DNA of 64,000 nucleotides from Golubevia sp. BC0850 (taxonomy: Eukaryota; Basidiomycota; Exobasidiomycetes; Golubeviales; Golubeviaceae): contig JAAVVG010000031.1 in the NCBI GenBank assembly GCA_012976225.1, positions 1 to 64,000 of the forward strand. The letters are read 5' to 3'. Positions within the stretch are counted from its first letter, which is position 1; each line of letters opens with the position of its first letter. Under the pieces are notes generated by a model, which had not been told where the DNA came from, ran no database searches, and saw only the letters and a list, made by a program, of their open reading frames with translations. Shown in pieces: positions 46,165 to 58,765 of the stretch. A program made the position numbers and the translations under genes.

Positions 46165-49100
46165 ATGCTTTCCGACATAAACACGGACCGAGGCAAATTT
46201 TTGACGTCTTTGTTCAAGGAACTTGCGATCTCGAAGTCAAATTTTCTTTCCTTCTTCCCACTCAACATCAATCAAATGGTCGCTTTACATCAATTGGTGG
46301 AAAGGTTCAAGAACCAGCCTGTCGATTCCTCTACCTTCAAGCTTCCAGACTTTGATGGAGATGAAACCCAAGGTAAGTCTGATCCACTTGCGATTCAACG
46401 AATACTTGACTTCGGAGCTAACGAGCCAATTCTCCTCAGAATTAAGAATTTTTCTAGAGTCATTCTTTCACTTTGTAATGCCTCACACTTTCTATGCTCA
46501 GATCTATATCTCTATTGGAACGATTTCAATTTTGATTTGTTGGGGATTTCTGATCATAGTGAGGAAGATTCTTTGAGATTAATTGCGAGAGATGATGCAA
46601 CAAGACAGAAACTCAAACCACCTCGCATCCAACTCACTCACTTTTGTATGTACCCATCTACTTCTCTTCACTATCAGGCCAAACAGATCTGGGAAAGGAA
46701 GTTCTGGGTTTTCAGGACGCAGCAGACTTCTTCCAACGTAAGGTTGATTGTCCCCAATTCTACGGCTTCGTTTGTCTTGTTTGAAGGGGTTGTAAGTCCT
46801 ACAAGCTTTTCTTTATGATTTTTCCTCAAATTTTCATGGTACGAAGATAAGAGACTCCTTCTGATCGCTGACTGTCGTCTTCCATCCTCTTTGAAAACTT
46901 CAACTTTTTGCTCCTTCACAGTTTGCGTTCACTTACTTCGGTTATTTCTTTTGGGCAAGGGCCATTGATGAAGACCATGCGGATCCAAGAGGTAGAGCTG
47001 CTTTTATGCTTTGTGTTTGGATTCCTTTAGTCATCGGAGCTCTTGGGGCCAGTTGGGGAAGGTGAGTCGCTTGGGAAAAGAATCGAGTAGATACGCAGCG
47101 GAGCAACCATCAGCCAACCTCTCCTTTGTCAAGCAGCTACTGATCATTCTCCTTCTCCACTCTCTTGACCTTAGCTTCTTTCTCTGTCCAGGAATACTTT
47201 CACGGACGAAAACAGGGGGTGGAAGATTTGATGTCTCTAGATTCATCCCATCGGCTTTCATCTTGAACATTCTTTGCGTTGGATTTCCTCTCTTTTTCAC
47301 TATCGTTATGAGCGTTCTCGCTTCCAGGGCCGAGGAGAAGTGGGGTGAGTGAAGAGAGCATCGCTGTTCTCATCGTCTCTCTTTCTTAGCTGAACCTGAA
47401 GCCTGAAGCCTGAACTATGCTTTCTAATCTTCTCTTTCCTTCTCCATCAGAGATGGCCCTGGGTTCATGGAAAAAGTTAGATGAAGAACTTCAACTTCAA
47501 GTTTCAGGTGTAATCTCTTCCACTCAAATCTCTGAGGCTTTAGAAATCTGGGCCACTTGGTCGCATGGTCAGCAAAATGAGCCCCTGGTTTGACCTTTCT
47601 GATCCGGGATTGTTGACCATCAATCTCTCTCCTTTTACTTCCTTGCTTTAGCGTTCTGGTGGATCTCTACTGGCTGGCTCCTTTTCTGCTGCACTGCTTC
47701 GACCCTCTTTCTTTTCTACTCCTCTGCTTCTCTATATCTGATTTCAACAGTGAAAGATCAGATCAAAGCAACAGGCTTCGTTTTTGGTGGTTTCAGAAGT
47801 CTCACGAAGACAGTTGAGTTCAAAGGACAGGCTAATCAATTGGAACAAAAAGAGGTCAGGGAGGAGGCAGAAAGGTGGGCTCAAAGATTTCGCGCTTTCT
47901 CTCTCTCTCTCCCTCAACCGAATCTCGATCTGATGCATCTTCTCAATGATCAATGCCTTTCCTCCATCTCAGAGCCGCCCAGTCTACATTTTTTCCTCCT
48001 GTGAAGAATCCGGAGAACAAAGTGAGACTCTAACGTTTCCGATCTGGTTTTCTGAAGTCGATCTTAGCTCTCACTGACTCTTTCTCTTTCTCCTATGTCA
48101 TTCGTCTCGTTTTTGTTTCTTCAACAAGATGGCGAAAGCTAAGACTTCATCAGAGAGAGCTGAAGTTCTCCGTTCAGCCTTGATCAACATCATCATCATG
48201 TCTCTCTCTATAAACACTGCTGGTGAGTGAATCCTTTTCTTCCATTTCATCTGAGATTTCTGAGGTGATGTCGCAGACTTCTAACCGTGATCTTTGACTT
48301 CTCCTTAGTATTGGGGTACATCGCCAACACGATGTTCGTGGCTGTAACGATCTACGAGGCTTCAGTGAAAGGCCCTCACGAGCTGACAAAGATCTACATG
48401 TGAGAAACAAAGTATTGACAGGGCCAGAATGTTTCCATTGTTTCGCTTCTCCTTACTGAGAAATCTTTCTTGTGCTTCAAATTACTCTCCTCTTTCTAGA
48501 ACCTATAATCTCGTGGCATCCTACTTAGCAATGGTATTCGGAACGATTAGGTAAGTGAAAGCAAACAGCTTCTAGTGAAACTCAATCTCAGAGTCGAGAA
48601 CATAACCTGACTTTTCAACTTTCCCTTTCACAAAGTTTCTCCAATATCTTCTTGAACACCTATCATACGTTCTTCGAGAATCTTCTCGAGTCCAGGATTC
48701 GTTCTCGTACAGGGACTAGGAGTAAAGAGATTATTCAGATGAAAGGAAGTGGACAAGCTGAAACTCCCGCCAAAGATCTGGCCCCTGATTCAAACGAAGT
48801 CGATACCTTTGGTAACGTCAGATCAATGGAAGAGACTGAAGAAGGTTTACGGTTCGAGACTCATTCAGAAGAGAAGTTCCAAACTGCAAGTACCAGAAGA
48901 TATCTGAACACTCAAAAGTCTTTTGGAGCCATGAGCACCGCTAGCGAAGGTTTCGTTCAAAGAGACGACAGCTTTCTCAGTGAGAGCTTTTTCAATCCAA
49001 CCAATACCGCCTACAGCTTCAATCCCACTCATAACTCTGAAGCTGCTCAAATGGAATCTGTCTTTGAAGGTGAAGGAATCGACTCGGTGATAGGATCTCC

Positions 49101-49347
49101 AGACCATATTCACGAATCAAGATCTTCTTCAAGAGATTATCTAAACGTCGACAACAAGAGTAAACAGCCAGAAGAGAAACTAAGAAACAAGAGTGAAGCT
49201 TTCAGACATGAAAGTATCGATCAAAGTCAATCTCATAACAGCTTCTCTATCGACGACCATCAACAACAGAGGTGGGATTCTAACAAGTGGACAACTCCGG
49301 AAGTTTGGGATCCTCAAAAGTTGACTTCAGATGACGAACGTCTGTAG
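46165..49347 (+). CDS. orphan multi-pass membrane protein with about 7 helices and a long tail
   Basis: I do not recognise this family. Twelve exons fit in phase: 46165-46372, 46440-46558, 46678-46791, 46922-47061, 47226-47344, 47451-47567, 47652-47874, 47973-48021, 48129-48222, 48309-48399, 48500-48550 and 48636-49347 (678 aa). After a soluble N-terminus of about 95 residues come hydrophobic segments: IYISIGTISILICWGFLIIA; FVLFEGVFAFTYFGYFFWA; AFMLCVWIPLVIGALGA; FILNILCVGFPLFFTIVMSV; FWWISTGWLLFCCTASTLFL; ALINIIIMSLSINTAVLGY leading into MFVAVTIYEA; and YNLVASYLAMVFGTIRSFSN. A polar tail of about 215 residues, rich in Ser, Glu and Asn, follows. No signal peptide. Seven helices plus a Ser-rich tail resembles receptor architecture, but no GPCR motif is visible, so that is speculation. 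Confidence 0.7.
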
Positions 49348-50031
49348 CTTTCCTAAAATTTGGTGTTGTCACTCTCGCCTCCCTTACTTTACAGTTCGCT
49401 CTTTCTCAAATTACCAAGTACCCACGCCTGTCAAGAAGAGGAATACCTGTTTCCAAACATCCCTTTGCATCTGATTTCACTGAGTAGATTATCTATCTTC
49501 TTTCTTTTGCTGTACTGTCACCTTTTTCCCTTATTTATCTCTGAATTGAGTCTAGCTTTCTTTATTAACTCTTTGTCGTCGACCTAAACCGAAATGACTG
49601 AACACCCAAACAATGCCCATGACGTGCCAGCAGCCTCCTTAGACCATCAAAGGCTTGGAACTAAGATTTGTAAATGAGATCTACATTCCGTTTTCTAGGG
49701 TGCGTCTCTGATGAGCTCCTTGTTGACTGAAAGCTGAATGGCAACACGCCTTCACGCCGGAAGTACGGCTTCACACGAACAAAGTTGCTTCTACTTATCT
49801 TCCCCACTCTCAGCACATTTCAAAATAATAGCTTTCAAAATTGTTCTCGGAGCATCCATTCTGAGAGAGCCATTACAGAATCGAGAGTCTAGTTCTTTCC
49901 CCCTTATTCTCCCCAAATTTTCAAAGTCTCTCTCTATCTCTCCATCTCCATGACCACATGTCGACTGACTTCTCCTTGCTCGACCAAGTATTACATGGTC
50001 TGAAATTGCGAGTGGTCTTTCGGAATTCTCG
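49348..50031. other. convergent spacer
   Basis: About 680 bp between the membrane-protein stop and the F-box-like gene stop. Minus-strand frames around 49800-50030 are short and unsupported. Confidence 0.45.
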
Positions 50032-51651
50032 TCATTGAGAAAAAGGAGAGATCCATTCCTCAGCTGAAAGACAGTTCTCTCCTTTGGTTTCATCGCCAAC
50101 TGGAAAGTGAAGGAAAAGGAGGCGGGAAGCTGCGAACAGATGGAGTGTATGAATCAGTAAGACGAGGTTTTCCACACTTGACTCTCCTGTCTGGCCTGCC
50201 TTGATGGTTCTCAGCTTGACCCTCCCACTCGCGACCCTCTCATTCTTCTTCAATAAACTTCTAGCGTCTTGCCAAAGATAGATAGAGCAGAAAGAGACCG
50301 CCTCCATGCAGCTGTCATCGACTGGTTTAGCAGGTAAAGCTATTTCTTTTAGTTTGGAAGAACCTCGGTCGAAATGATGCTTGATAGTAACCTCTCTTCT
50401 TCAAAATCTTCGTCGCAAACACTTCCATCATAAACCCAGTAGCAAATTAGTTGAATTGTCTCCACACTTGGTATAGAAGAACCTAGATTGTCTTCTTTCA
50501 TTGAGGTCAGGAGGACGTCATTGAGACTTAGGATTTTTAGTGCCTTGAAGACTGAGAGATCCATTTTATTTGAATGTTGGGCATGGATGAGATGAAGGTG
50601 TTTCATTGTAGAGTCAGAGCTTGAAAGACTTGAGAGAACATCTACTGCAATGTTCGATCCTGCACGATTTCCAGAAGTTGTAACCCCGCTTCCCACCAAT
50701 ACCTCCAGAGAATCAAGAGACTCAGCAACCTGAAGAAAATGATAATTTGTTTCTGTCTCCAAATTGTGTCCCACCAAAGCTGTATCTTCTTTTCTGTGTC
50801 TGTAATTTAACCACCCCTGATTTTTGTGAGAGCCTTCATCCCAGAGTATGATTGGTCTGATAGCTAGCTGCTTGACTCGGGATAGACCTTTCAACATTTT
50901 GGAGTACTCTAAAAGATAGTTGTAGGAATCATAGTCGAAGTTGAAGGAAAAGCTACTTGCAATAGAAGCAGAGTCAGTCAAAAAGAGTCTTTTCAATCCT
51001 TGAGTCAGGACTAGAAATGGACGAGTCTTCCCACCTCTTGTTTCCAAGAAAAGAAAGACGGATCTTTCGCCTCCTAAGATCAGGCAGTGGAGGTTCTGAC
51101 ACTTGCTCAAGAGGCTCCCCAGGATTACCAGCTCAGCTTCGGTTTGATTTGGCTTTCTTCCAGTCGTAGGAGATAGATCCTCCCACAACTTCCTAAAGGA
51201 AAATCACCCTTATTTCCTAATTCGAAGTTGGAGTTCTTCACCTCCAAGAGTCGAATTTGAGCACCGAAGGCAGGCTCTCTTTGGAGAAGACGATAGACCG
51301 AACGTAGCGACTGAATGGTGAGAGTGACACTTTGAAGCAGATAAGGATGCCATTTCGAAAAAGCGGATCTTGAAGTCAAGGCGAGAGATAGGAGGGTGGA
51401 GTCTCTCAATCTGTTGAGGTGAAGAAAAAGAGGCAACAGGTTTGCTTGGGAAGGCTGTAAGAAAAAGCAGCGTGAGCGGAAGAAACTTACCTTCTTCTGT
51501 CTTCCAATTTCTCTCTCCAGTCTTGCCCGGTCTCTTCTTTCTCAGCCCAACTCCGGATAACTTCGACGACGGCAGGAACGACATCGTCTTGAAGGTTGCT
51601 GAATGTCGCTGGGTCGTTCTTTGAGTAGTCAGTGGCGTGTTGCTGGCCCAT
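50032..51651 (-). CDS. F-box-like/leucine-rich protein
   Basis: Probably a member of a fungal F-box-like family (SCF substrate adaptors). Exon 1 is 51491-51651 (start MGQQHATDYSKN), exon 2 is 51242-51410 and exon 3 runs from 51179 down; their phases match. The F-box-like part spans the first junction: DDVVPAVVEVIRSWAEK, then LLSLALTSRSAFSKWHPYLL. Leucine-rich segments follow (KCQNLHCLILGG, KALKILSLNDVLLTS). In the exon 3 frame a stop appears at 50349. The sequence after it in another frame (EIALPAKPVDDSCMEAVSF, SLLKKNERVASGRVKL) clearly continues the protein to 50032. A short intron or a frame slip near 50400 must explain this, and I could not place it. It is related in style to the decayed copy at 8680-9785. 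Confidence 0.6.
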
Positions 51652-52293
51652 AATTTGAGATCTGAGTATAAGCAGAAAAGATAAGATGCAAAATCAGACC
51701 TGAATTAGCAGTAGTCAGCTCATGCTCCCGCGAAGGGGGACAAAGCATCAAAGGCTTTGCAATTCAGCCTGAGATTACGTACTAACCTTTTCTGTTTGAA
51801 GCTGATGGGTTTTGACGAAGGTATTTAAAGTAGAAAAAAGGATGCGATGGTCAGGAAAGAGGAGAGAGGAGGGTCTGGGTTTTCCAATTTTGCACGCAGC
51901 GCACTGCTTGGAAAATCGCCGAGCTGAACCAATCTCAGACCCCTTCTTTCAAAACTTCTTCTTATTGCCCAAGAAGTGAGAACGTTGAACAATCTTGCCA
52001 GAGGGAGGTGAGTTCTACCTGACTTCACAGTTCCCGTCAATAGAGTTACAGCAAGAAGTAGAGGGGAAGTGAAGTGACCCAAAAAATTACTATCTGTAGG
52101 TTCTGGGAGCCTGAAATAGGGACACTTTCTATTAGTCAGCATCTTTGTGGCTTTCCTATCATTGGAGTCAATTGGGCCTGATTCGACTTTCCTGAAAGAA
52201 ACCATCTTGTAAGGGTCCACCGACTTGAGGTGGAGAAGATTTCTTCTCGTAAACTTCTTTGCCTCTCAACCAACAACTCCAAGAGCAGTCAAA
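51652..52293. other. divergent promoter region
   Basis: 642 bp between divergent start codons (F-box-like gene and DUF3140 gene). No further gene supported. Confidence 0.5.
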
Positions 52294-52765
52294 ATGGTCA
52301 AATCCGACGATCAAGTCATCAAAGAATTCAACAAACTTGTCAACATGGAAGTTTCAGATTTAGAATCCTGGCTCAAAACTTCGGAGTCTAAGAATGCGGG
52401 TTGGGGAGAACGAGATGAGAGCGTCGGTCATCAGTCTGGTAGAAAGATCGTAGACATCCTCAAACGCAATCCAAGTAAGGAAGCTGAGAACTATGAGGAT
52501 GAGGATTTGGAGCACATGCGTAAAGTGGCTGCTTATTGTAACAGGCATTTGGCACAAGAGTGAGTACTGAAAGGATTAGGTCATCTACTGATCGCCTCCT
52601 TTGCTTGACTGCAAGCTGTATTGGACCTCTCCTGACCCTTGAATCTTTACATTCTATTTCTGTCTTAACAGATCTCATCTGAAAGATAGCAAGAGCGGGG
52701 AAGAATTACAGGAGAGCAAGGCTTACAGATCCTTAAAGAATTGGGGGCACGACATGCTTGCTTGA
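52294..52765 (+). CDS. DUF3140-family small protein, 119 aa
   Basis: Exons are 52294-52559 and 52672-52765. The sequence fits the DUF3140 family known from bacteria and fungi: an opening FNKLVNMEVSDLESWLKTSE, the GHQSGRKIVDILKRNP block, HMRKVAAYCNRHLAQ, and the terminal RSLKNWGHDML. The family size (about 100-120 aa) matches. The biochemical role is unknown. The protein is soluble, highly charged and has no targeting signal. Presence in both bacteria and fungi suggests an ancient transfer or wide conservation; the normal intron shows it is long settled here. Confidence 0.8.
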
Positions 52766-53357
52766 ACCTTTGATCCTGTCTTTTTCCGGATTCTTTGTAA
52801 CTAAATCACGTCTGTAGATTGAACATAAAAATTGAGATCCATTCACCAACATTCTGATCGACGTAGACAGCCGTCTTTCTGAAGGGTGGCGGGACAAGAA
52901 GACAAGCAAAGTCCTTACCTTCAGGTTGAAGACTCCTTGTATACTGATCATTTCTTGAAGCCGACTCTGCTTCTCTAGTATTGAAGATTTCACGGATCGT
53001 GGAGCAAGCAACTTTGGAATCCTCAAGATTCCTGAAGCCTGAGCCCTCTGAACCCTCTGAACCCTCTGAGCTCTTCAACTTGGCTTGTCTCTCAGACTGA
53101 AAGCTTTAGAATCTACTATAGACGAGCTGAGATTTTCAGAACGCTAGATCATCTCTTAGATTTGGAGACCTGGGAGCACGTGGTTCGATAGAGAAGGCGC
53201 CAACCTCTCCACTCCAATCCTTTCGCTCAGAATTCAAGCTTCAATTCAACGAGTCAGTAAAGAGAACCAACCTCAGAAATAGAAAGCACTACCTTGCGAT
53301 TGAGTGACTGACCATTCTCCACTTCTTCACCTTCAGTCCTCCAACTCTCAATCTATC
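52766..53357. other. spacer with a 9-bp tandem repeat
   Basis: About 590 bp. CCCTCTGAA repeats three times at 53044-53070. No gene supported on either strand. Confidence 0.5.
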
Positions 53358-54965
53358 ATGCCGCCTCGTTCTAAGCCAACTCTTCCAGCTTCTCTATTCA
53401 CTTCCGCCAACAAGTTGCCTTCAGCTCTAGCCACTCCAGCTGGAGGTCATCCTGCGACTAGACCAGAAGAAATCACTCTCGTCTTATCTGGAACGGCTGG
53501 TCACAAAGCTTCTGATCAAGCAATTCAACAATGGCTAGCCCGTCAAGATGGATTCTCTCAAGGCAAAGATGGAAAGAAGTCTCATATAAAGAGTGTGGTA
53601 TATCAGTTGGCTAAAGGAGAAACGGTGGAGGTGCTGGATAAGATGGAAGTAGCGTGAGTCCACAGGATCGTGATAAGAGTCGGACAGATGCGACAGAGTT
53701 GGGGTGGGAGAGGCTGCCTTTTTGAGAAGAGGAACTCAAGTTATTCAAGTTGGAAAGGCAGTGCATATATGAGGTCGTCATCTGGAGAAGGGCTGGATCA
53801 TAGAGCGAAGGCCTACTCCGCTTGCCAGCACCTCATCAATTCTGATTTACCTTTCCAACTTTCTGTCCGCCCTCTCTCTCATCTTCTCTACATAATTCAC
53901 CTCAGTCTAACGACCAGTGGAATTCCGATCACTGCCGTCACAGCACTATTGGATCTTCCTCCAACGCTGCCTCCTCCTTCAGCTCCACCTCACAATTCCC
54001 TTTGTTTCTCAATTCCTACCATCACTAAAGTATCTCAAATCAAAGACAGCCTACCTCAATGGAACGAAGTCCTACATAAAGCTCATGAAACCACTTACAC
54101 TTTGGAATTCAATCTAAGTGAAGATGAGAAAGTCAGAGAAAGCTTTGAGGAACTTTTGGGAAAGGATTTCGAGTTAAACTCCAAAGATGAGCAGCAGAAG
54201 GAAGGAGATGCTGAAGTTGACACTTCTAAGGGAGCCAAGTTCGTGATTGGTGAGTCAGATTTGGGTTCCGAGTGCTACGTGAAGGCATTTGAATGTATGC
54301 TAGACTTCTTTCTCGCTGACTCGCCACTCTTTCCTTCTAAGATAACTTCGGATCCCCTCCGCTGAACCTGTCGAGCTCTGAGCTTTTGAGAAGCGATTCT
54401 CTTCGTAATTGGGCCGAGTTCATGTCGCATCTAGCTCTTCACCCAAGGATCTTCGTGAAGCTCTCTCCACTATCTCTACCTTCAAGTATTCTTCCCTCAT
54501 CTTCACCAGCAAGTTCCAGACCTTCAGATTCAACTTCCAAAATCTCGGATACCGTAACCTCAGTCACTCAAGGCATCAAAGATATCGCCACTAGCATCTC
54601 TTCTTCAACCGAATCTGACGCTCGTTCCGAGCTAGGGCGAAGAATGAGAATCTTCTTAGATGTTCTGTTGGAAGCCTTCGGAGAAGAAAGATTGATTTGG
54701 GCTACTAAATTGGATGCTGGTGACAAGGTTGCTGTCGGATCTGAGAAGGTTGATACCGGTCTCGATCAAAGTAAGGAATGGTTCGAATTGGTCAGAGAGA
54801 AGTTCGCTGATATGGGTGTTGAGACTACTGTTATGGACAAGATCTTCAAAGAGTGAGTAGAACGGAGATGGTGACTACCAAGTAAGAATTCACGCTGACC
54901 TTTTAATTTGACTTTTCCCCCCTCTCTATCGCTTCAGCAACGCCTCGAAGGTCTACAGGCTTTAA
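53358..54965 (+). CDS. amidohydrolase-related fold protein, apparently degenerate
   Basis: Exons are 53358-53653, 53906-54249, 54342-54852 and 54938-54965 (392 aa, all phases match). The C-terminal half looks like the amidohydrolase-related TIM-barrel family: DNFGSPPLN, FMSHLALHPRIFVKLSPLS, MRIFLDVLLEAFGEERLIWA, and a closing MDKIFKENASKVYRL with D for E at the exon junction, matching the usual last helix of such proteins. Key metal-binding features of active members are not seen: no HxH near the N-terminus, and the FGSDWP-like strand reads IWATKLDAG. It is therefore probably non-catalytic or a divergent subfamily. The long insert near residues 120-210 is charged. I cannot name a substrate. 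Confidence 0.6.
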
Positions 54966-55325
54966 GGATAGCAATCAACCCTCAACTTTTCTCTGCCCTC
55001 TCAGTCCCTCTGCGCAAGTCTTCGATTCCTAGGTTTTATCTTTCGTTTTCTTCTTTACTTTACTCTTCAGTCCATTAAGTCTTTGTATCTTCTTTCTATT
55101 CTTCTTTCAACTACACTTACACCTCGATCCTACTTCAATGAAAGTCAGAGACCGAACTCTCTTACCTTGAAGTGTCTCCAGCAATGGAAAGCGAAATGTT
55201 GAAACAAGAGGGCGTAACTCGAAGATCATAAGAACATGAGGCTGGAGAGTCGAAGTTCCCTTTGAGACGTCAGTTCCTTTTCTTAATCTTCTGCACTAGA
55301 AATAAGAATGGCATTCTTACACCTC
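54966..55325. other. convergent 3' region
   Basis: 360 bp between converging stops; T-rich after 55020. Nothing else seen. Confidence 0.5.
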
Positions 55326-56488
55326 TCAATTTCCTTTACATCGTTCAGTCTCCAGTCTTGAAGCCACCTCAGCGCATAGATGTGAACTGTCAGTATCTTC
55401 AGGGGTTGGAAGTTGATGAGGGTCGGAGGACGAAGATCCAGAGGCCTGGGACGAGTCGTGGGCTGAAGAGAGTGGAGAGAATCCTTCATCAGATCCCCAA
55501 CGTCCGAGGTTAGGATTGGAAGGCCAGTCTTGTCTGGCGGTTTGAGGGAGATGACCTTGGGTCCCGTTGACATAAGGAATGGAAAAGGCAGAGGCGAGTC
55601 CGTCTTGATTTCCGTTTCCGACCGACAGACCTTTGCTTCGTAGCATCGTCAGCGCGAGATAATTTACGAGATTCGGATACTGATGCGGCATCTTCCATTG
55701 GGACGTCTCCATCTCCAGTAGACTCTGGAAGTCCAGGATCTTGAGAATGTGGGATGGTTCCAGTGACAGTCGGTTGATAAAGGTTGGCTTGTTGAACTCC
55801 AGGTCCGTTGTGAGGATGGGATCCCTGCAAACCCTGAGAAGCCTCAGCTGCTTCTGGTTGGTTCCGACCCTCTTCCCTCGATTTGGGAGCAGCGCCGGTG
55901 GTAGCAGCTTTTCTTTTCCCAGATTGTCGACCAATTGAGCCTCCGTCGACCTTGTGGTTAGGATCGTTCCCGTTGACATACTTGGGTACGAAGGAAGGAT
56001 GGGACCGAAAGCACCTGGAAGGTATCTGTAAAGGAAGATCAGAAGGAAAGCTACGTCAGTTGAAGAATTCCTCCTGCTAATCCCCACCCCTTGACCTCGA
56101 CACTCACTCGTGTTGACCGTCAATTTTGAAACAGGTAATCCCTTTCACCCCAAATCTCTCCATTAGATAGTGAGTGTAGATCACAGTCTTGGAGCCCTCC
56201 TTCTGATAGGCATTTCTGACCACAGTTTCGCCAGCGGTGCACAAAAGGCGCCAGTGCAAAAGTTCAGCCTCGATGACAGCTGTCTCTGAATTGAGCTGAA
56301 TCAGCTTCGGGTCCCATGACGGAGGCAGGAATGTCCAAATCCACGGCTGAAAGGTTGGGCGCAAGAGAAATTGTCAAGTCAGCGCTGTTCAACATGTTGA
56401 CACGATGCTCCCTCGCAGAGAAAGAAACCAGGTACTTACCTGAAGTGGTTTGCATCTGGGATAAATTTGAATGATCTGATGTGAGACT
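55326..56488 (-). CDS. orphan protein, 5' end unknown
   Basis: Three exons fit in phase: 56440-56488 (partial; the sequence before its CTGCAG acceptor is unresolved), 56108-56346 and 55326-56025. The best conserved-looking part is exon 2, beginning PWIWTFLPPSWDPKLIQLNS and ending GVKGITCFKIDGQHE. Exon 3 opens with YLPGAFGPILPSYPS and becomes polar and Ser-rich near the end (SSSSDPHQLPTPEDTDSS). The second reading frame through 55510-56020 is also open for over 100 codons and equally natural in composition, so the exon 3 frame is not certain. No family recognised; no signal peptide or membrane helix. Confidence 0.45.
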
Positions 56489-58765
56489 CTGCAGGATGAA
56501 GTGAGGCTTGATTGAAGTTGAAGGAGAAGGAGGAGTTGATGAGGGTGGCGAAGAAGGGAGGAGAAGGGAGAAAGAAGGAAAAGGTAACCCCTTTTATAGG
56601 TTTTCAGTTCCCTAGGAAAAAGTCTGTTATTCTGAAAGTGAGACCATTTCTCGTATGATAACAAGTCGTGGCAAAGAAAGAGTAGCCGCCTTGAGATATG
56701 AGTCTCTTCAGCTCTCGAGGCATGGCAGGAACCATGTCGAATGCAGCAACCAGGTGCGTCCTCATGTTCCAATCAAACTTGGATTCCGATAAGTAAAATC
56801 AGCTTCGAAACCCCAAGTAGGCAGGGGAACGGCAGTTCTAAGGGGATTTAAGAGAAATCGAGACTCATTTCTCTGGCTACTCTTCGCTTTTCGCAAATTT
56901 TGATTTCTCATTTCCTTCGAACAAATCTCTAGTTTACCTTCTTTTCCTCTCAATTGAGAAGCCCCGAACGTCTTCAGAGCTTTTGAATCGAAAAGGAGGC
57001 TGTCGCTGGCTGTCTTAGACCGCAGTCCACGAAAAGTTTCGTCAGTGAAGGGAATCTTTGATTCCTTACTAGGATGTGCTCTCTTCTGATATGAAGCTCG
57101 AAAGCCATTCAGATCTTTTCAAGATTCAAATCGAAAAATTGGTGGTTCCCCGTCACATGGAAACATTGAATCGCTCAAGGTGAGAAAGGAAAACAGAATG
57201 TTGACCGACAAAACCCCTCCTGCTCGTGACTAGCTAGCTTCAATCTCAAGGGCAAGCGAATTTCGCTTCTTCAAAAAGCGATGTGAACATTTCTGAGCAG
57301 GGGCCTTTCGGAAAGAGCAGGGACAAGGAGGGCAGGTGGGAGAAGGGGCCGAGTGCTGACGACTTCACGTCCTCGTCACTATGACGTTCTCGTTCTTCCC
57401 TTTCAACCTGCCTTTCCCTCTTTGAGACATCGTCCAGAGGGAAAAAACTCTCATAGGGGAAAAACCCTCATCGAGAATCGGGGGGGGGGGGTCTCTTCAG
57501 AATCCAAATATCTCTTGAAGCCGCCTTTTTCTCGATCTCTGGCTGCTGGCTGATCGTTCCAATTTCAGAATCGAGGCGTAAGTGCCAAAGGTTCACATTC
57601 AAAAAGGTTTTCTTTTTCTCTTGTTCCAAATCTTGAAATCCCGAGACGACGAGTCGTAGCAAGTGGCAAACCAAAGTCCTTACACGCATTTGGGCGGATG
57701 CCCGCCGAATGCTCTCTGATGAATCCGACAGAAAAAGTGAGCTCTGAATCTAACAGAGGATTTTTGGCTTCTGACGATAGGGAAGAGCCGGGGAGAGAAG
57801 CGGCTTTGAAAGTGCAAGCAAATGCAAGAAAGATGAAGATGTGACAGCGATAGGTGGCAAAACGACACCTTGTCGAGCGAGCGTCGCTCGATTCTCTAGG
57901 CTTCGACCCGCAGTCCACTGGATGTGATGAGTTTGGGCATTAGCAGCGAGAAGAGAAGGCAGGGAAGGCGCCTCGTGATCGATATGATCTCAAAGAGGTT
58001 CGTCTCACTCTCATTAATCTCTCCCCAAAGCTACGTTTTGCAACTTTATCAGTTCAGCAATCGCCACAGTCCTGTAAAAACTGTAGATGATGGTTGCCGA
58101 TTTCGTGCTTTGTTGCTGCGTCGTGCTGGCTAGTTCCAAGTTCCAGGAAGCAAGGTCAAGAACGCCGAAAAGGATGTCGTAGAGACTTCTGATACTATAA
58201 GAGATAAATTGAAGTTGACTCGGGCACTGAGGAAGCGGAAGCAAGAGTAGAAGCAAGAGCCTGCATGGAAGATTCACGTTGAGACGATTCTCCTGCTGTC
58301 TCTATCTGTCCAAAGCCAACGAGTACTTTGCCATGGAAAGGAACACTTCAGTTCGAGCTCCTCTCAAATTTATAGTGAGTTCTGTATTTTACCCATCGCA
58401 AGGAACGCTGATGGTTCTCTGTCGAAGAAGTGGTCTAGAAATCGACTGACGGGAGTGTCTCGACCCGACTACACTATTACGCTCTTTTTATTCTCACTTG
58501 ACTGTATTCTTTTCGCTTCCCTGAGTTTGAAATCAGCGAAAGCTCGGCGTCAAGATTGGGAGTGCGTCAGCATACAACTCTCATGAGTCAAAGACAGAGG
58601 GCGACTCCCCAACAGAACTACTCTGGGTGATGATAGGCAGACGATGGAAGGAGGTTGAGCATTTTGATTGCAAAATTCTGCAAGAAACACACACAAAAGT
58701 TGATTAGAGAAAATGAAGAGCAACAGTGAGCGTGAAGACGAGGTGGCAACAAATCAAGCGGTCTA
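56489..58765. other. gene-poor region
   Basis: About 2.3 kb with no gene I can support, apart from possible 5' exons of the gene at 55326 in the first 300 bp. An 11-nt G run begins at 57481. Two minus-strand frames with signal-peptide-like starts (57918 and 58277) are discussed under rejected items. Confidence 0.45.

Noticed and set aside
57565-57918. Minus-strand frame with a signal-peptide-like hydrophobic stretch
   Set aside because: The hydrophobic part lies after a polar lead of about 24 residues, no intron or conserved motif supports it, and the rest has unremarkable composition.
58014-58277. Minus-strand frame opening with a run of leucines like a secretion signal
   Set aside because: The leucine run comes from a CTT/CTC-rich stretch; no downstream feature or splice support makes it a gene.
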